IMG/VR virus record: IMGVR_UViG_3300048597_000258
Location: 1 to 59,764 of that record
Reading direction: 5' to 3' (one strand)
DNA length: 59,764 bases
DNA from: a virus
In this document: positions 23,824 through 31,061 of the stretch, one piece after another
Layout: each line of letters opens with the position of its first letter
How positions within the stretch are numbered: the stretch's first letter is position 1
Made by a program: the position numbers and the translations under genes
Notes under the pieces: generated by a model
The model's database searches: none
The model's input: only the letters and a program-made list of their open reading frames with translations
Told to the model about the DNA's origin: nothing

Positions 23824-23951
23824 TGCTTCTTCTCCACATTGACATAGCCAGCGAACGGGCCGCCGCACATGCATCGCCCGGTGCGCGGGTCGCGCCAGCA
23901 CTTCTCGCAGCATGGGCACTTGGCCGGCTCGGTGAATGGACCGCGGCTCAT
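23820..23951 (-). CDS. Very small Cys-rich protein (43 aa)
   Basis: The ATG at 23951 and the TGA at 23820 overlap both neighbours (ATGA at each end). Six Cys are arranged as C-P-C-C-E-K-C and C-M-C, consistent with a zinc-binding knuckle. Function unknown. Confidence 0.6.
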   Translation of the reverse strand: MSRGPFTEPAKCPCCEKCWRDPRTGRCMCGGPFAGYVNVEKKQ

Positions 23952-24244
23952 GACGCGCACCTGTAGCGGCGCTTGCCGTTCTTCTTCTTCTTCAGCCAGA
24001 TCACCTTCCCGCCGTTGCAGCGGCTGGTCTTCTTCGCTGCGGGCTTGGCAGGAGGCGTATAGACGCTGTTGCCAGCGCCGAGGATGCGATTGGGTTCTTG
24101 GGCGATCTTGAACGGGTTGCCCACCGGCTCCCGCACGACAATTGCGCAGGGGACCTGATGGGCGACCGTGGCGCGAGGCTGCTGCTCGAGGGGCGATGCG
24201 CAGGCAGCGCCGGCGAGGATCACAATGGCGATCACCTGGCTCAT
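23948..24244 (-). CDS. Small exported basic protein (98 aa)
   Basis: The ATG at 24244 is in TGATG overlap with the upstream stop. An N-terminal signal (V-I-A-I-V-I-L-A-G-A-A-C-A-S) is visible; its Cys could be lipidated, although the residue at -3 (Gly) is poor for a lipobox. The C-terminus is very basic (W-L-K-K-K-K-N-G-K-R-R-Y). An exported early protein is unusual and could act in the envelope. Confidence 0.6.
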   Translation of the reverse strand: MSQVIAIVILAGAACASPLEQQPRATVAHQVPCAIVVREPVGNPFKIAQEPNRILGAGNSVYTPPAKPAAKKTSRCNGGKVIWLKKKKNGKRRYRCAS

Positions 24245-24576
24245 CAGCACTCCCCACCACGCTCAAGGGGCGCCCTGAACCTCATCACCGGGTGCACGAA
24301 CTGATAGACACCCGGGACCTTGCCGATCACCTCGGCCACCCAGCCGCGGTCCACAAGCTCCATTACGCAGAAGTGGACGGCGGAAGCGGTCATGCCAACC
24401 GACGTGGCCGTGCCCCGGAAGTCGACGGTGAACTTATGGCCGTGGGGCCTGTTCTCCACCAGCCAGTGATAGACCCTCGCCTGCCTGGGCGTCATGCTGT
24501 AGCGCTTGCGGCCGTCGAGGGGCTGGCCGAGCGGGAAGGCGGGGATCGTGCTGTCTGCGAGGATGACGGCCGTCAT
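24244..24576 (-). CDS. Winged-helix DNA-binding protein (110 aa)
   Basis: The ATG at 24576 overlaps the upstream stop. After a 30-residue N-terminus comes a winged helix: M-T-P-R-Q-A-R-V-Y-H-W-L-V-E-N, then F-T-V-D-F-R-G-T-A-T-S-V-G-M-T-A and a recognition-type helix, with a beta wing at P-G-V-Y-Q-F-V. The fold resembles LexA or MarR DNA-binding domains. It may regulate the phage or host; no operator is evident. Confidence 0.65.
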   Translation of the reverse strand: MTAVILADSTIPAFPLGQPLDGRKRYSMTPRQARVYHWLVENRPHGHKFTVDFRGTATSVGMTASAVHFCVMELVDRGWVAEVIGKVPGVYQFVHPVMRFRAPLERGGEC

Positions 24577-24851
24577 GCTGCGTCCTCCGCCTCTGGGGGC
24601 TCCACGACCTGCGTGTACGTGAAGCGCGGGCCGGGGCCGAGACGGTCCCGTGCATTCTCCATCGCAGGGTGCGGCTGCGGCGCGGCTGTTGCCGGGCACA
24701 GTTCAAGAAGGACGACCTCAATGCCCTCTGCGCCAGCGCGCTTGAAGACTTCAATGAGATCTTCCGCATCCGCCCTCGTCTCAAACGCGCGGATATCTGT
24801 AGGAACCGTGCCGTAGCGGCCCATCTTCCTGACGAGGTAGATCGTCTTCAT
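24573..24851 (-). CDS. Hypothetical early protein (92 aa)
   Basis: The ATG at 24851 and the stop at 24573 overlap their neighbours by four bases. An alpha/beta N-terminus (K-T-I-Y-L-V-R-K-M-G; F-E-T-R-A-D-A-E-D-L-I-E-V-F-K-R-A-G) suggests a small ferredoxin-like fold. The C-terminus is Pro-rich. No family was recognised. Confidence 0.6.
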   Translation of the reverse strand: MKTIYLVRKMGRYGTVPTDIRAFETRADAEDLIEVFKRAGAEGIEVVLLELCPATAAPQPHPAMENARDRLGPGPRFTYTQVVEPPEAEDAA

Positions 24852-25267
24852 GCGTCACCGCCTGAGCCGGCACCCAGCTTCTCCGCCTTGCTCTCTTCAA
24901 GAGATTGATGCAGCAGTCCGGAAATCTTTTTGCTAATGGCGCTGCCTTCGTCCTCGCCCATGCGCCATGAGAACGTCCACCGCGCATGGGGATCGGTCCA
25001 TTGCAGCATGTGGGTGATGGGCTTCTCGTCGTCGCATTCATACGGCGGACGCGAGATGCCGAGCCAGGGCGAGTCCTTGATCTGCCGGTCATCGGCGGAA
25101 AGGGACAGGTTCTCGAACTCACCGTTTCCCATGATTTCGATCATCAGACCATGATCGTGATCGACGGCCTGCGCGAGGCACCACTGTCCCTCGAACCAGA
25201 TCCAGCCGGCGTCACCGGGGTCAACATCGCTGACCTTGGTGTGGATCGGCGTCAGGGATGTGCTCAT
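24848..25267 (-). CDS. Hypothetical early protein (139 aa)
   Basis: Starts at the ATG at 25267 overlapping the upstream stop. It has W-I-W-F-E-G-Q-W-C-L-A-Q-A, an acidic centre and W-T-F-S-W-R-M-G-E near 100. No membrane segment or zinc site. Function unknown; co-transcribed with the recombination genes. Confidence 0.6.
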   Translation of the reverse strand: MSTSLTPIHTKVSDVDPGDAGWIWFEGQWCLAQAVDHDHGLMIEIMGNGEFENLSLSADDRQIKDSPWLGISRPPYECDDEKPITHMLQWTDPHARWTFSWRMGEDEGSAISKKISGLLHQSLEESKAEKLGAGSGGDA

Positions 25268-25602
25268 ACCTCACCCCCTGCAGCCTGGCCCACCAGCTTC
25301 GGCTTGCGCTTCGGCTCTGGCTCTGCCGGTTGCTCGACCGCTTCTGCAGCCTGGTCGATCATTTCCGGCTGCGGACCGGGAACGCCGAGAACGGTGGCGA
25401 TCGCCCGCTGGCGCTCATCGAGGGTGTTGACGACCGCCGTTTCGATGTCATCGAGGCAGTTCATCACTACCTTGACCGCTTGGCGGGCGGCGTCGATGCT
25501 CTGCAGAACGACACGCTTGCCGTCAGTGCCGAACTGCATTTCCTTGCTGAACCTGTTGCGTATTTCGACCACTGCCAGGTCGAGGGTGTGAAGTGTAGTC
25601 AT
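25264..25602 (-). CDS. Hypothetical early protein next to Bet (112 aa)
   Basis: The ATG at 25602 lies 32 bases after the Bet stop. The N-terminal 75 residues are helical (V-L-Q-S-I-D-A-A-R-Q-A-V-K-V-V-M), and the end is a Pro/Glu/Lys-rich tail. No family was recognised. Its place between Bet and a coupled block suggests a link to recombination or regulation, but this is inference. Confidence 0.55.
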   Translation of the reverse strand: MTTLHTLDLAVVEIRNRFSKEMQFGTDGKRVVLQSIDAARQAVKVVMNCLDDIETAVVNTLDERQRAIATVLGVPGPQPEMIDQAAEAVEQPAEPEPKRKPKLVGQAAGGEV

Positions 25603-25634
25603 TCAATCATTCCTTCTGCTGACGTTCCGAAAAT

Positions 25635-26501
25635 TCACTTCTTGGCCGCAGCCAGTTCCTCGTCGCGCGCGCGCCAGCCGGCCTGCCAGGCTGAGGCGAA
25701 CGCCTCCATGCTGGGATCGCGGAACTCGGGCGGCACGGCCTTGAGCGCTTTGCCTTTGTCGCGGGCTTCAACGCCAAGCTGATAGGCATCGGCGGGCGAC
25801 GGATCGCCGGCCTCGCCTTCCTGCACTTCGCCCGTCTCCGGGTCGTGCGTCTCTGCCTGCTGTGTCTCGGCCGGCGCAGTCTCTGTTGCCGGGCTTGCCG
25901 AGGCCGCAAAATCTGACATCTGCGGGCGCGGTGGGGTGATGTCCCTCATGGAGGCAATGCGATCAGCCTCATCCTCGTCCATGACGCCGCTGAAACCGAA
26001 GGCGTAGCGCGCTGCCTGGATCAGTGCCTTGTGGCGGAGCATGCGGTGCTTCATCTTCCAGGGGTCGGTGGGCCGGATGCACTCGGACAGAAACTCCTCG
26101 ACCTCGACCGGATGCTTGCGATCCTTCCGGTACATGATGCACTTGCATGAGACCGGATCGCCCTTCGCATCGTTCGTCCACTCGAAGGTGTAGCCATCAA
26201 GCTGAGGGTGCTGATTGATGAGGCTCACCCAGCCATCGATCGAGACGACGGGCTGGATCCCGCCGCCCTTCTTCGGGAAGGCGTGGATCTCCTTGAGGAT
26301 GGGGTTCAGATTGTATTCCTTCGCCACCATCATGAAGGCTGCGAATTCCTCGTTCGTGGCGCTGGACGGCATTGCGGTCTTGCGCACCGTCGTGGCGAAG
26401 GTCTGCGGATCCATGTGGTAGCGGGTTGCCATGACCTCGAGCAGCGACGACTTGCGCGGCGGCTGGAGGGTCTGGACCTGCTTCTCGGCGACTTGATTCA
26501 T
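25635..26501 (-). CDS. bet: Phage recombination protein Bet (single-strand annealing)
   Basis: 288 residues, AGGAGC ribosome site. The first 200 residues match the lambda Red beta/Bet family: T-N-E-E-F-A-A-F-M-M-V-A-K-E-Y-N-L-N-P, K-E-I-H-A-F-P, V-V-S-I-D-G-W, and W-K-M-K-H-R-M-L-R-H-K-A-L-I-Q-A-A-R-Y-A-F-G. These mediate annealing of single strands in phage recombination. No lambda-type exonuclease is visible nearby. The C-terminal 45 residues (A-Y-Q-L-G-V-E-A-R to W-Q-A-G-W-R-A) resemble an Rmf/CrpP fold. Confidence 0.9.
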   Translation of the reverse strand: MNQVAEKQVQTLQPPRKSSLLEVMATRYHMDPQTFATTVRKTAMPSSATNEEFAAFMMVAKEYNLNPILKEIHAFPKKGGGIQPVVSIDGWVSLINQHPQLDGYTFEWTNDAKGDPVSCKCIMYRKDRKHPVEVEEFLSECIRPTDPWKMKHRMLRHKALIQAARYAFGFSGVMDEDEADRIASMRDITPPRPQMSDFAASASPATETAPAETQQAETHDPETGEVQEGEAGDPSPADAYQLGVEARDKGKALKAVPPEFRDPSMEAFASAWQAGWRARDEELAAAKK

Positions 26502-26528
26502 TCTGGTGCTTGCTCCTGTGTGGTGGCT

Positions 26529-27686
26529 CTATCGGACCTGACTGACGGTCTCGTGTTCGATGCGGGCGCCGCGCATGACGCGGTTTTCTTCGGCTTGTGC
26601 GTTCATCCATCGCCACAAGGCGGTCTGGAGCGCATCCCCGTGGATGAAGGGCCAGAGGGCTTCCTTGTCGAGGAGGTTGCGGTCCAGGACCTCGCAGACC
26701 CACTGGCGGGAAAGCGTCGACACCGCGCCGTGAAGCGAGCGGGTCCGGGCGAGGTCGGCCTCGGGGCCCTCGATCTTCGCGGCGATTTTGTCGGCGGCCT
26801 TCTCCTCGCGCACCGCCTCCTTGAGATTGGCCTGCGCCTCGCGGTCGGCGGCCTTGGCCCTGCGCTCGGCCTCCAGACGCTCCGCCTCGAGGCGGTCAGC
26901 CTCCCGTTTCGCGGCGATGGCCTTGTCGCGCGCCAGCCTGAGGCGCACCTCGGCGGCGTCCACTTCGGCGCGGGCGTTGATGAGCAAACCCTCGAATTCG
27001 GCCTTCTTGGCTGCCTTGACGTCCTCCGCGATGGGGTCGCCGTTCTTCGCGCGGATCGCGACCTCAGCAGCGTAGGCCAGCATGTCCGCCTTCACCTGGG
27101 CGTGGGTGGCCTTTGCGGATGTGAGAGCGGCGGCAGCCGTCTCCTGCTCCGAGGTTGCGGCAGCGCGCGACTCATCCGCCTCCTGCTTCAGGCGTGCGGC
27201 TTCCTGTGCTGCCGCCGCCGATGCCGTCTTGGCGTTCTCGGCCGCCTGCGCCAGCCGCAATGCTTCCGCAGCCGCGGCGCGCCGGCGCTCCTCCTCCTCG
27301 GCCAGCCGCCGCTTTTCCTCGTCTGCCTTGCGCTGCAGATAGGACTTCGACTTTTCGTTCAGCGCCACCCGGGCCTTCTCCAGCGGCTCGATCGTGGTCT
27401 TGAAGAAACCCCGGATCGCCTTGACCTTCTCTTCGAAGGGGGCTTTCAGCGCATCGCACGCACGGTCGAGCTTCAGTTCCAGCGCCCGCGTCTTCTTGAT
27501 CAGTTCAGCGGCCTTCGTCTGGGTGAGGTCGTCATCGATGCGGTCCGGCGCGCTGTGGTAGGCGGCGAGCAACTCGGCCTTCAGGTCGAGGTCCTCCTTG
27601 TGCGCGTCGGCAAGTTCGTCCGCCAGGGTGACGGGCGGCGAATTGTGGCCCATCATGGTAGCGGCCTCTGCGGTAAAGGCATTCAT
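26529..27686 (-). CDS. Long coiled-coil protein upstream of Bet (385 aa)
   Basis: The preferred ATG at 27686 has AGGAG at an eight-base spacing; the ATG at 27692 is too close to it. Residues about 60-310 are almost pure charged helix with long Ala/Glu/Arg heptads. The ends are ordered: an N-terminal helix with A-D-E-L-A-D-A-H-K-E-D and a C-terminal block with Q-W-V-C-E-V-L-D-R and L-W-P-F-I-H. Similar coiled-coil proteins with such C-termini lie beside phage recombinase genes, sometimes assumed to be recombination partners. The function is not established. Confidence 0.75.
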   Translation of the reverse strand: MNAFTAEAATMMGHNSPPVTLADELADAHKEDLDLKAELLAAYHSAPDRIDDDLTQTKAAELIKKTRALELKLDRACDALKAPFEEKVKAIRGFFKTTIEPLEKARVALNEKSKSYLQRKADEEKRRLAEEEERRRAAAAEALRLAQAAENAKTASAAAAQEAARLKQEADESRAAATSEQETAAAALTSAKATHAQVKADMLAYAAEVAIRAKNGDPIAEDVKAAKKAEFEGLLINARAEVDAAEVRLRLARDKAIAAKREADRLEAERLEAERRAKAADREAQANLKEAVREEKAADKIAAKIEGPEADLARTRSLHGAVSTLSRQWVCEVLDRNLLDKEALWPFIHGDALQTALWRWMNAQAEENRVMRGARIEHETVSQVR

Positions 27687-27702
27687 CAGCATATCTCCTG
27701 TT

Positions 27703-28101
27703 TCAGAACGTGGGGGTCGGAACCGCCATCCAGTCCACGCGCTGGTGCGGATTGGCCATGGGCTCGGCTGGGGCGTGGCGGCGTGACCAATCGCCGGCGG
27801 CCTGGAGGTAGAGGAATTCCTGTTCGGTGATCGGATTGCCGCAGAGCCACGACCACGCTTCCTCGGGGTCGGCGTAACTGCCGTTCACCTCGCATTGCAG
27901 CACCTCGTCGCTCAGCAGTTCGCCGCTCCCGGGATCGATCTCCTGCGCCATCCATATGCGCGCGGGCACAAACACGCCGCCCTTCACGAGCTTGCGCTTG
28001 AACCAGCCGCAGTGAACGGTGTCATCGATCGGAGGCTCTAGGCCGGCAAGCGCATCGGCGTGCCAGCGATAGAGGACATGGCGCGGGGTGGGCGTCCTCA
28101 C
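27703..28101 (-). CDS. Hypothetical early protein (132 aa)
   Basis: The GTG at 28101 is in GTGA overlap with the upstream stop, which selects it over longer forms. The sequence contains H-V-L-Y-R-W-H-A-D-A-L, W-F-K-R-K-L-V-K-G-G-V-F-V-P-A and E-E-A-W-S-W-L-C. I know similar phage proteins but no function. Confidence 0.6.
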   Translation of the reverse strand: MRTPTPRHVLYRWHADALAGLEPPIDDTVHCGWFKRKLVKGGVFVPARIWMAQEIDPGSGELLSDEVLQCEVNGSYADPEEAWSWLCGNPITEQEFLYLQAAGDWSRRHAPAEPMANPHQRVDWMAVPTPTF

Positions 28102-28484
28102 AGCGTCACCGCCGCCATGAAGCACACGTAAAGCCCGCCGACGCACATCCAGAGGATCAGGTAGAGCAGGTCATCAAGGTCCTGCTCTTCCATCCAGTCG
28201 GCCCCCGGCGGGGATCTGCCGGGAGCCTTCTGGACAGGGGTATGTGTGTTTGGACTAGGCAGCCGGGGACCGCCCGGCGCGGAATCCGGCGTCCTGCCGG
28301 AATAAGAGACCGCCTCGCGAGTGGCCTGAGAATGGGAGGACCCAGGGTGGTTGTGCTGCGAGGCGGTGCGCGAAAAGACGTCGCGCGCGAGTTCGTTGTT
28401 GCGGCCCACCGCGATGATGCGGTGGGGCGGCAGGGTTGAAAGGCGGCCGCGGGGTGGGAAGGGGATGATTGTGCCGTGCTTCAT
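28098..28484 (-). CDS. Tail-anchored small membrane protein (128 aa)
   Basis: The ATG at 28484 overlaps the upstream stop (TGATG). About 100 polar, Pro/Ser-rich residues are followed by an acidic stretch and a hydrophobic C-terminal helix (L-I-L-W-M-C-V-G-G-L-Y-V-C-F-M-A-A-V). Function unknown. Confidence 0.55.
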   Translation of the reverse strand: MKHGTIIPFPPRGRLSTLPPHRIIAVGRNNELARDVFSRTASQHNHPGSSHSQATREAVSYSGRTPDSAPGGPRLPSPNTHTPVQKAPGRSPPGADWMEEQDLDDLLYLILWMCVGGLYVCFMAAVTL

Positions 28485-28714
28485 CACGCCCCCGCCCATG
28501 CCATCGTGCCCACGCGGGCAAGGTTCTTGATGTTGACCTGAGAAGGCTCCCTGTCGAAATCCCACTGCACATTCGCCAGCATGAACCCGGGGGTAAGTTC
28601 ATAGATGCTGCGGATCACGCCGCGCCTGAACGGCGCCGTGCCCGTGTACTGACCCGTGCTGCGCAGGAATGCAGCGCTGTAGCCCACGCGGTCGCCGACG
28701 GTGAGGTTGCTCAT
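28484..28714 (-). CDS. Small beta-rich early protein (76 aa)
   Basis: Starts with ATG at 28714 overlapping the upstream stop. The sequence V-G-D-R-V-G-Y-S-A-A-F-L-R-S-T and R-G-V-I-R-S-I-Y has the look of a small SH3/Tudor-like barrel seen in phage early proteins. Function unknown. Confidence 0.6.
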   Translation of the reverse strand: MSNLTVGDRVGYSAAFLRSTGQYTGTAPFRRGVIRSIYELTPGFMLANVQWDFDREPSQVNIKNLARVGTMAWAGA

Positions 28715-28968
28715 GTCCAGCCCTCCGCCTTGGCGATGGCGGCGCGGCCCGCATCATTGATCCGCAACGAGCCGCTGCTCCGATCAGCAAGACCACGGCG
28801 TTCAATGGCCAGACCAACGCCGTCGGCCACGCAGGCTTTCAATCCGGGGATCGGGTAGATGTTGCCGCGAGGCCGCTTCGCAGCGCGCTCAAGCGCCTCA
28901 AGCTGTGTATTGGTGATTGAAGGCGCGCATTCGCTGAATGCCGAAGGCCGCGGCGTGTGCTTGCTCAT
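28711..28968 (-). CDS. Small early protein, possible winged helix (85 aa)
   Basis: The ATG at 28968 and the stop at 28711 overlap neighbours by four bases. T-N-T-Q-L-E-A-L-E-R-A-A-K-R followed by V-G-L-A-I-E-R-R-G-L-A and L-R-I-N-D-A-G-R-A-A fits a compact winged helix (T-x-x-G-R motif at the end of the wing). DNA binding is likely but unproven. Confidence 0.6.
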   Translation of the reverse strand: MSKHTPRPSAFSECAPSITNTQLEALERAAKRPRGNIYPIPGLKACVADGVGLAIERRGLADRSSGSLRINDAGRAAIAKAEGWT

Positions 28969-29180
28969 GCCTGCACCGCCATGTTCGAGTTCACTTCCTC
29001 GACGCGCCTCTCGAGCCAGCGCCGGGCTTCACTCTCCGTGGCGAAGTGCGGCGCATCCGTCTCCACCAAGCTGGCTCCCCAGATCTTGCGGCGGTCGGTG
29101 TAGACGCTCACCGTGAAGCCGTAGCGGTCCTGCCAGATGTAGAAGCAGCCCGGGGTCAGCAGCGGGGTGGCGGCGCTCAT
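28965..29180 (-). CDS. Small hypothetical early protein (71 aa)
   Basis: The ATG at 29180 lies one base after the upstream stop. It has F-Y-I-W-Q-D-R-Y-G-F-T-V-S-V-Y and a C-terminal helix E-A-R-R-W-L-E-R-R-V-E-E-V, an alpha/beta pattern without a known family. Confidence 0.6.
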   Translation of the reverse strand: MSAATPLLTPGCFYIWQDRYGFTVSVYTDRRKIWGASLVETDAPHFATESEARRWLERRVEEVNSNMAVQA

Positions 29181-29181
29181 G

Positions 29182-29325
29182 TCAGAGCACCAGCAGGATG
29201 TAGGCGACCGCCGCGAGGCTGATCAGCGCTGCAAGGCAGCCCAGATCGTCAGCCAGGGTCCCTGGGGTGGTGTGGAGCGCCTTCGCCAGGGATTTGGCGC
29301 GGGTCCGAAGGTATGCGCGGTGCAT
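29182..29325 (-). CDS. First gene of the leftward operon: 47-aa single-TM protein
   Basis: ATG at 29325 with GGGAGG four bases upstream; the stop is one base before the next start. A basic N-terminus (M-H-R-A-Y-L-R-T-R-A-K) is followed by one hydrophobic helix (L-A-A-L-I-S-L-A-A-V-A-Y-I-L-L-V-L). It is the first reading frame after the leftward promoter, so it should be the earliest protein made. Function unknown. Confidence 0.65.
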   Translation of the reverse strand: MHRAYLRTRAKSLAKALHTTPGTLADDLGCLAALISLAAVAYILLVL

Positions 29326-29349
29326 GATGCCTCCCTTAAGATGGGAGGA

Positions 29350-29378
29350 GCATTAAAGTCATGCTTTAGGCATGTCAA
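29350..29378 (-). promoter_or_regulatory. Leftward early promoter PL
   Basis: On the minus strand, a perfect TTGACA (29378-29373) and TAATGC (29355-29350) are separated by 17 bases. The first early gene starts about 18 bases after the expected transcript start. Two repressor-type operators overlap the -35 and the spacer. Confidence 0.75.
29354..29368. promoter_or_regulatory. Operator OL-a (TAAAG-TCATG-CTTTA)
   Basis: A 15-bp inverted repeat with perfect five-base arms, placed between the -35 and -10 of the leftward promoter. The same arms recur at the rightward promoter. Confidence 0.75.
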
Positions 29379-29389
29379 GTCTTACTTTA
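29375..29389. promoter_or_regulatory. Operator OL-b (TCAAG-TCTTA-CTTTA)
   Basis: A weaker copy of the 15-bp operator with its centre 21 bp from OL-a, two helical turns, which favours cooperative binding. It overlaps the -35 of the leftward promoter. Confidence 0.65.
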
Positions 29390-29449
29390 TTTTCGCGTAT
29401 CACGGTTGGGCGCCGCAGACAGCGAAACCTTGGCAGTGGTGCATTCACA

Positions 29450-29479
29450 TTGACAGGCGGGAATTCCTCAGTTTGTAAT
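29450..29479 (+). promoter_or_regulatory. Promoter of the moron pair
   Basis: TTGACA at 29450-29455 and TGTAAT at 29474-29479, 18-bp spacing, about 30 bases before the ATG at 29509. It carries no copy of the phage TAAAG operator, so it should stay on in a lysogen. Confidence 0.7.
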
Positions 29480-29483
29480 TCCC
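29459..29483. promoter_or_regulatory. Inverted repeat GGGAATT-N11-AATTCCC over the moron promoter
   Basis: Two perfect seven-base arms (29459-29465 and 29477-29483) overlap the spacer and the -10 of the moron promoter, a typical repressor site. A second repeat, CTCAGT (29467-29472) with ACTGAG (29487-29492), is interleaved. The binding protein is unknown. Confidence 0.55.
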
Positions 29484-29508
29484 TTTACTGAGCGGGAGAT
29501 CCGAAAAC

Positions 29509-29862
29509 ATGCAGAGGGCGGGTGGTATTGTTGCTTTGATCGCTGGAATTTTTGGAGTTCTGGCTGCAGGTATGACGCTGTTCATCGGTGGTGTAGGCGG
29601 CGCCTTGGAGGCGGAGTCGGCCGGTACGGTCGTCATGCTGGGGTGGGGCGGGGTTGCGTTCTCGTTCCTCACAATTGTACTGGCTGCCGTCGCTATGGGG
29701 GCGAACAGCCGTTGGCCCGGAGTTCTGTTAATCCTTTGCGCAATTGCCGGGGCCATTCTGGGTGGCACGCTCGTCGCGGTGTTCATGGCGCTCGCCCTGA
29801 TCGGAGGTATCTTGGCAATGCTAGGCAGACGAGCGCCTTCAGATAGAGCGGTCAAGCAATGA
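29509..29862 (+). CDS. Four-TM membrane protein of the moron pair (117 aa)
   Basis: Four hydrophobic segments at about 5-30, 40-64, 69-85 and 88-105 with short loops; the general layout resembles DUF4064-like small membrane proteins. GGGAG precedes the start. Base composition is clearly less GC-rich than the flanks, consistent with separate acquisition. It is transcribed against the repressor gene and against the leftward operon, from its own promoter, and is coupled to a secreted-protein gene by ATGA. Candidate lysogenic conversion or exclusion gene. Confidence 0.65.
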   Translation: MQRAGGIVALIAGIFGVLAAGMTLFIGGVGGALEAESAGTVVMLGWGGVAFSFLTIVLAAVAMGANSRWPGVLLILCAIAGAILGGTLVAVFMALALIGGILAMLGRRAPSDRAVKQ

Positions 29863-30194
29863 AAACAGATCGCCAGCTTTCCTTCGCCGTTGCGATGATG
29901 CTTGGTTTCAGCGTTCAATCTGCCATGGCCGATTCCTTGAAAGCAATGAAGACTGCAACTAACCTGGGCAGCGTCCTCGCCGCCGAGGATGCTTGCGGCC
30001 TTACATATGATCAAGAAGCAATTTCAGCTTTTATTGAGAAGCACGTCGATGCCGACGATATGGATTTTCCTTCGACGCTGAAGCTGATGACGGAAGGCTC
30101 CAAATTCCAACTGACAGAGATGAGCAAGTCGGAACTCACTGCCTACTGCACCCAAGTCAAGAGGCTTGCGAAAACCTACGGCTTCACTCGGTAG
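29859..30194 (+). CDS. Small secreted protein of the moron pair (111 aa)
   Basis: ATGA overlap with the membrane protein gene. The N-terminus (M-K-T-D-R-Q-L-S-F-A-V-A-M-M-L-G) is a Sec signal with a likely cut after S-A-M-A. The mature part has two Cys (D-A-C-G-L and A-Y-C-T-Q) and the phrase Y-D-Q-E-A-I-S-A-F-I-E-K. Similar small periplasmic proteins occur in Hyphomicrobiales; no function is known to me. Confidence 0.65.
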   Translation: MKTDRQLSFAVAMMLGFSVQSAMADSLKAMKTATNLGSVLAAEDACGLTYDQEAISAFIEKHVDADDMDFPSTLKLMTEGSKFQLTEMSKSELTAYCTQVKRLAKTYGFTR

Positions 30195-30241
30195 TTGTTT
30201 CTAAGACTTCCGGCATCAATCATTGAATGTCATGAAGGCAT

Positions 30242-31027
30242 TCACATCCGAGACACTCGGCCCGACACCCGTCCAATGATCCGAATATCGTCCAGCCTCA
30301 GGGTATAAGGCTCGTGGCGGGGGTTGTCGGAGATGATCCGGACCTCCGCCGGCTCCGACCTGCGGATCAGTTGCAGGCGCTTTACCATCGGGCCGTCTCC
30401 CTCCTCGATCACGTAGATGCCGTCGGGCGTCGGCCGGGAGTGGCTGGTGTCGACGATGACCCGGTCGCCGGTCTCAAGGGTTGGGGACATGCTGTCGCCC
30501 ACCACCTCGAGCACCATGATGCCACCGGGCTGCACGTGCAGTTCGTGCCGCAGGAAAGCGCTCGGAAAAACCCAGTCCGAAATCACCCGGTGTCCGACGT
30601 AGGTCTCTCCCCGTTGCAGCGTGACGATCTCGTGGTCGCCAACCTGGCCCGATCCGGCGCCCGCCCTCGCATCAACTTCAGGCACCGCTCCCGGTACGCC
30701 GCTCTTGTAGTTCTCAAGGCTGCTCTTGCCGTTGTTCTCGCGCTGCTCGCGACCAGGCAGGCCGGCGGCTATTTCCTCAGAGGAGACGTGCTCGAGTTCA
30801 CCGGTCACGAGCCATGAAAGCGGACAGTCAAGAATTGCAGCAAGCTTCGTGAGGTTTGGCAGGGTTGGAGTATCTTCGCCTCGTTCCCACTGAGAGACCG
30901 CTTGTGGAGAAACACCTATGCGATCAGCGACCTCGCGCTGATTGTATTCCGTGAATTCCTTTCTCGCGAACTGCAGTCGCTTAGCCAAAGTCAGGTTATC
31001 CGGAAGCTTTTGCATTCTCAGCACCAT
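30242..31027 (-). CDS. Phage repressor, HTH plus S24 (LexA/CI-like) autoprotease
   Basis: 261 residues. An XRE helix-turn-helix is at about 15-75 (R-E-V-A-D-R-I-G-V-S-P-Q-A-V-S-Q-W-E-R-G). After a flexible linker comes an S24 peptidase domain: likely cleavage at Ala122-Gly123, catalytic Ser179 in G-D-S-M-S-P-T-L and Lys216 in V-K-R-L-Q. This is the lysogeny repressor, inactivated by RecA-stimulated self-cleavage after DNA damage. An alternative ATG at 31015 exists; the first ATG (31027) overlaps an operator-like repeat. Confidence 0.9.
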   Translation of the reverse strand: MVLRMQKLPDNLTLAKRLQFARKEFTEYNQREVADRIGVSPQAVSQWERGEDTPTLPNLTKLAAILDCPLSWLVTGELEHVSSEEIAAGLPGREQRENNGKSSLENYKSGVPGAVPEVDARAGAGSGQVGDHEIVTLQRGETYVGHRVISDWVFPSAFLRHELHVQPGGIMVLEVVGDSMSPTLETGDRVIVDTSHSRPTPDGIYVIEEGDGPMVKRLQLIRRSEPAEVRIISDNPRHEPYTLRLDDIRIIGRVSGRVSRM

Positions 31028-31041
31028 AAAGCCCCGCTTTC
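31027..31041. promoter_or_regulatory. Operator OR-a (TAAAG-CCCCG-CTTTC) at the repressor start
   Basis: Matches the 15-bp operator at nine of ten arm positions and forms a perfect AAAGC-CCC-GCTTT palindrome. It covers the repressor start codon, so binding here could autoregulate the repressor. Confidence 0.6.
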
Positions 31042-31061
31042 GATAGTCACCAAAGCTGTAC

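Noticed and set aside
26529-27686. TolA-like envelope protein reading for the coiled-coil gene next to Bet
   Set aside because: Similarity to TolA is only low-complexity Ala/Glu/Lys/Arg helix; there is no TM segment, and the ordered ends fit phage recombination-region proteins better.
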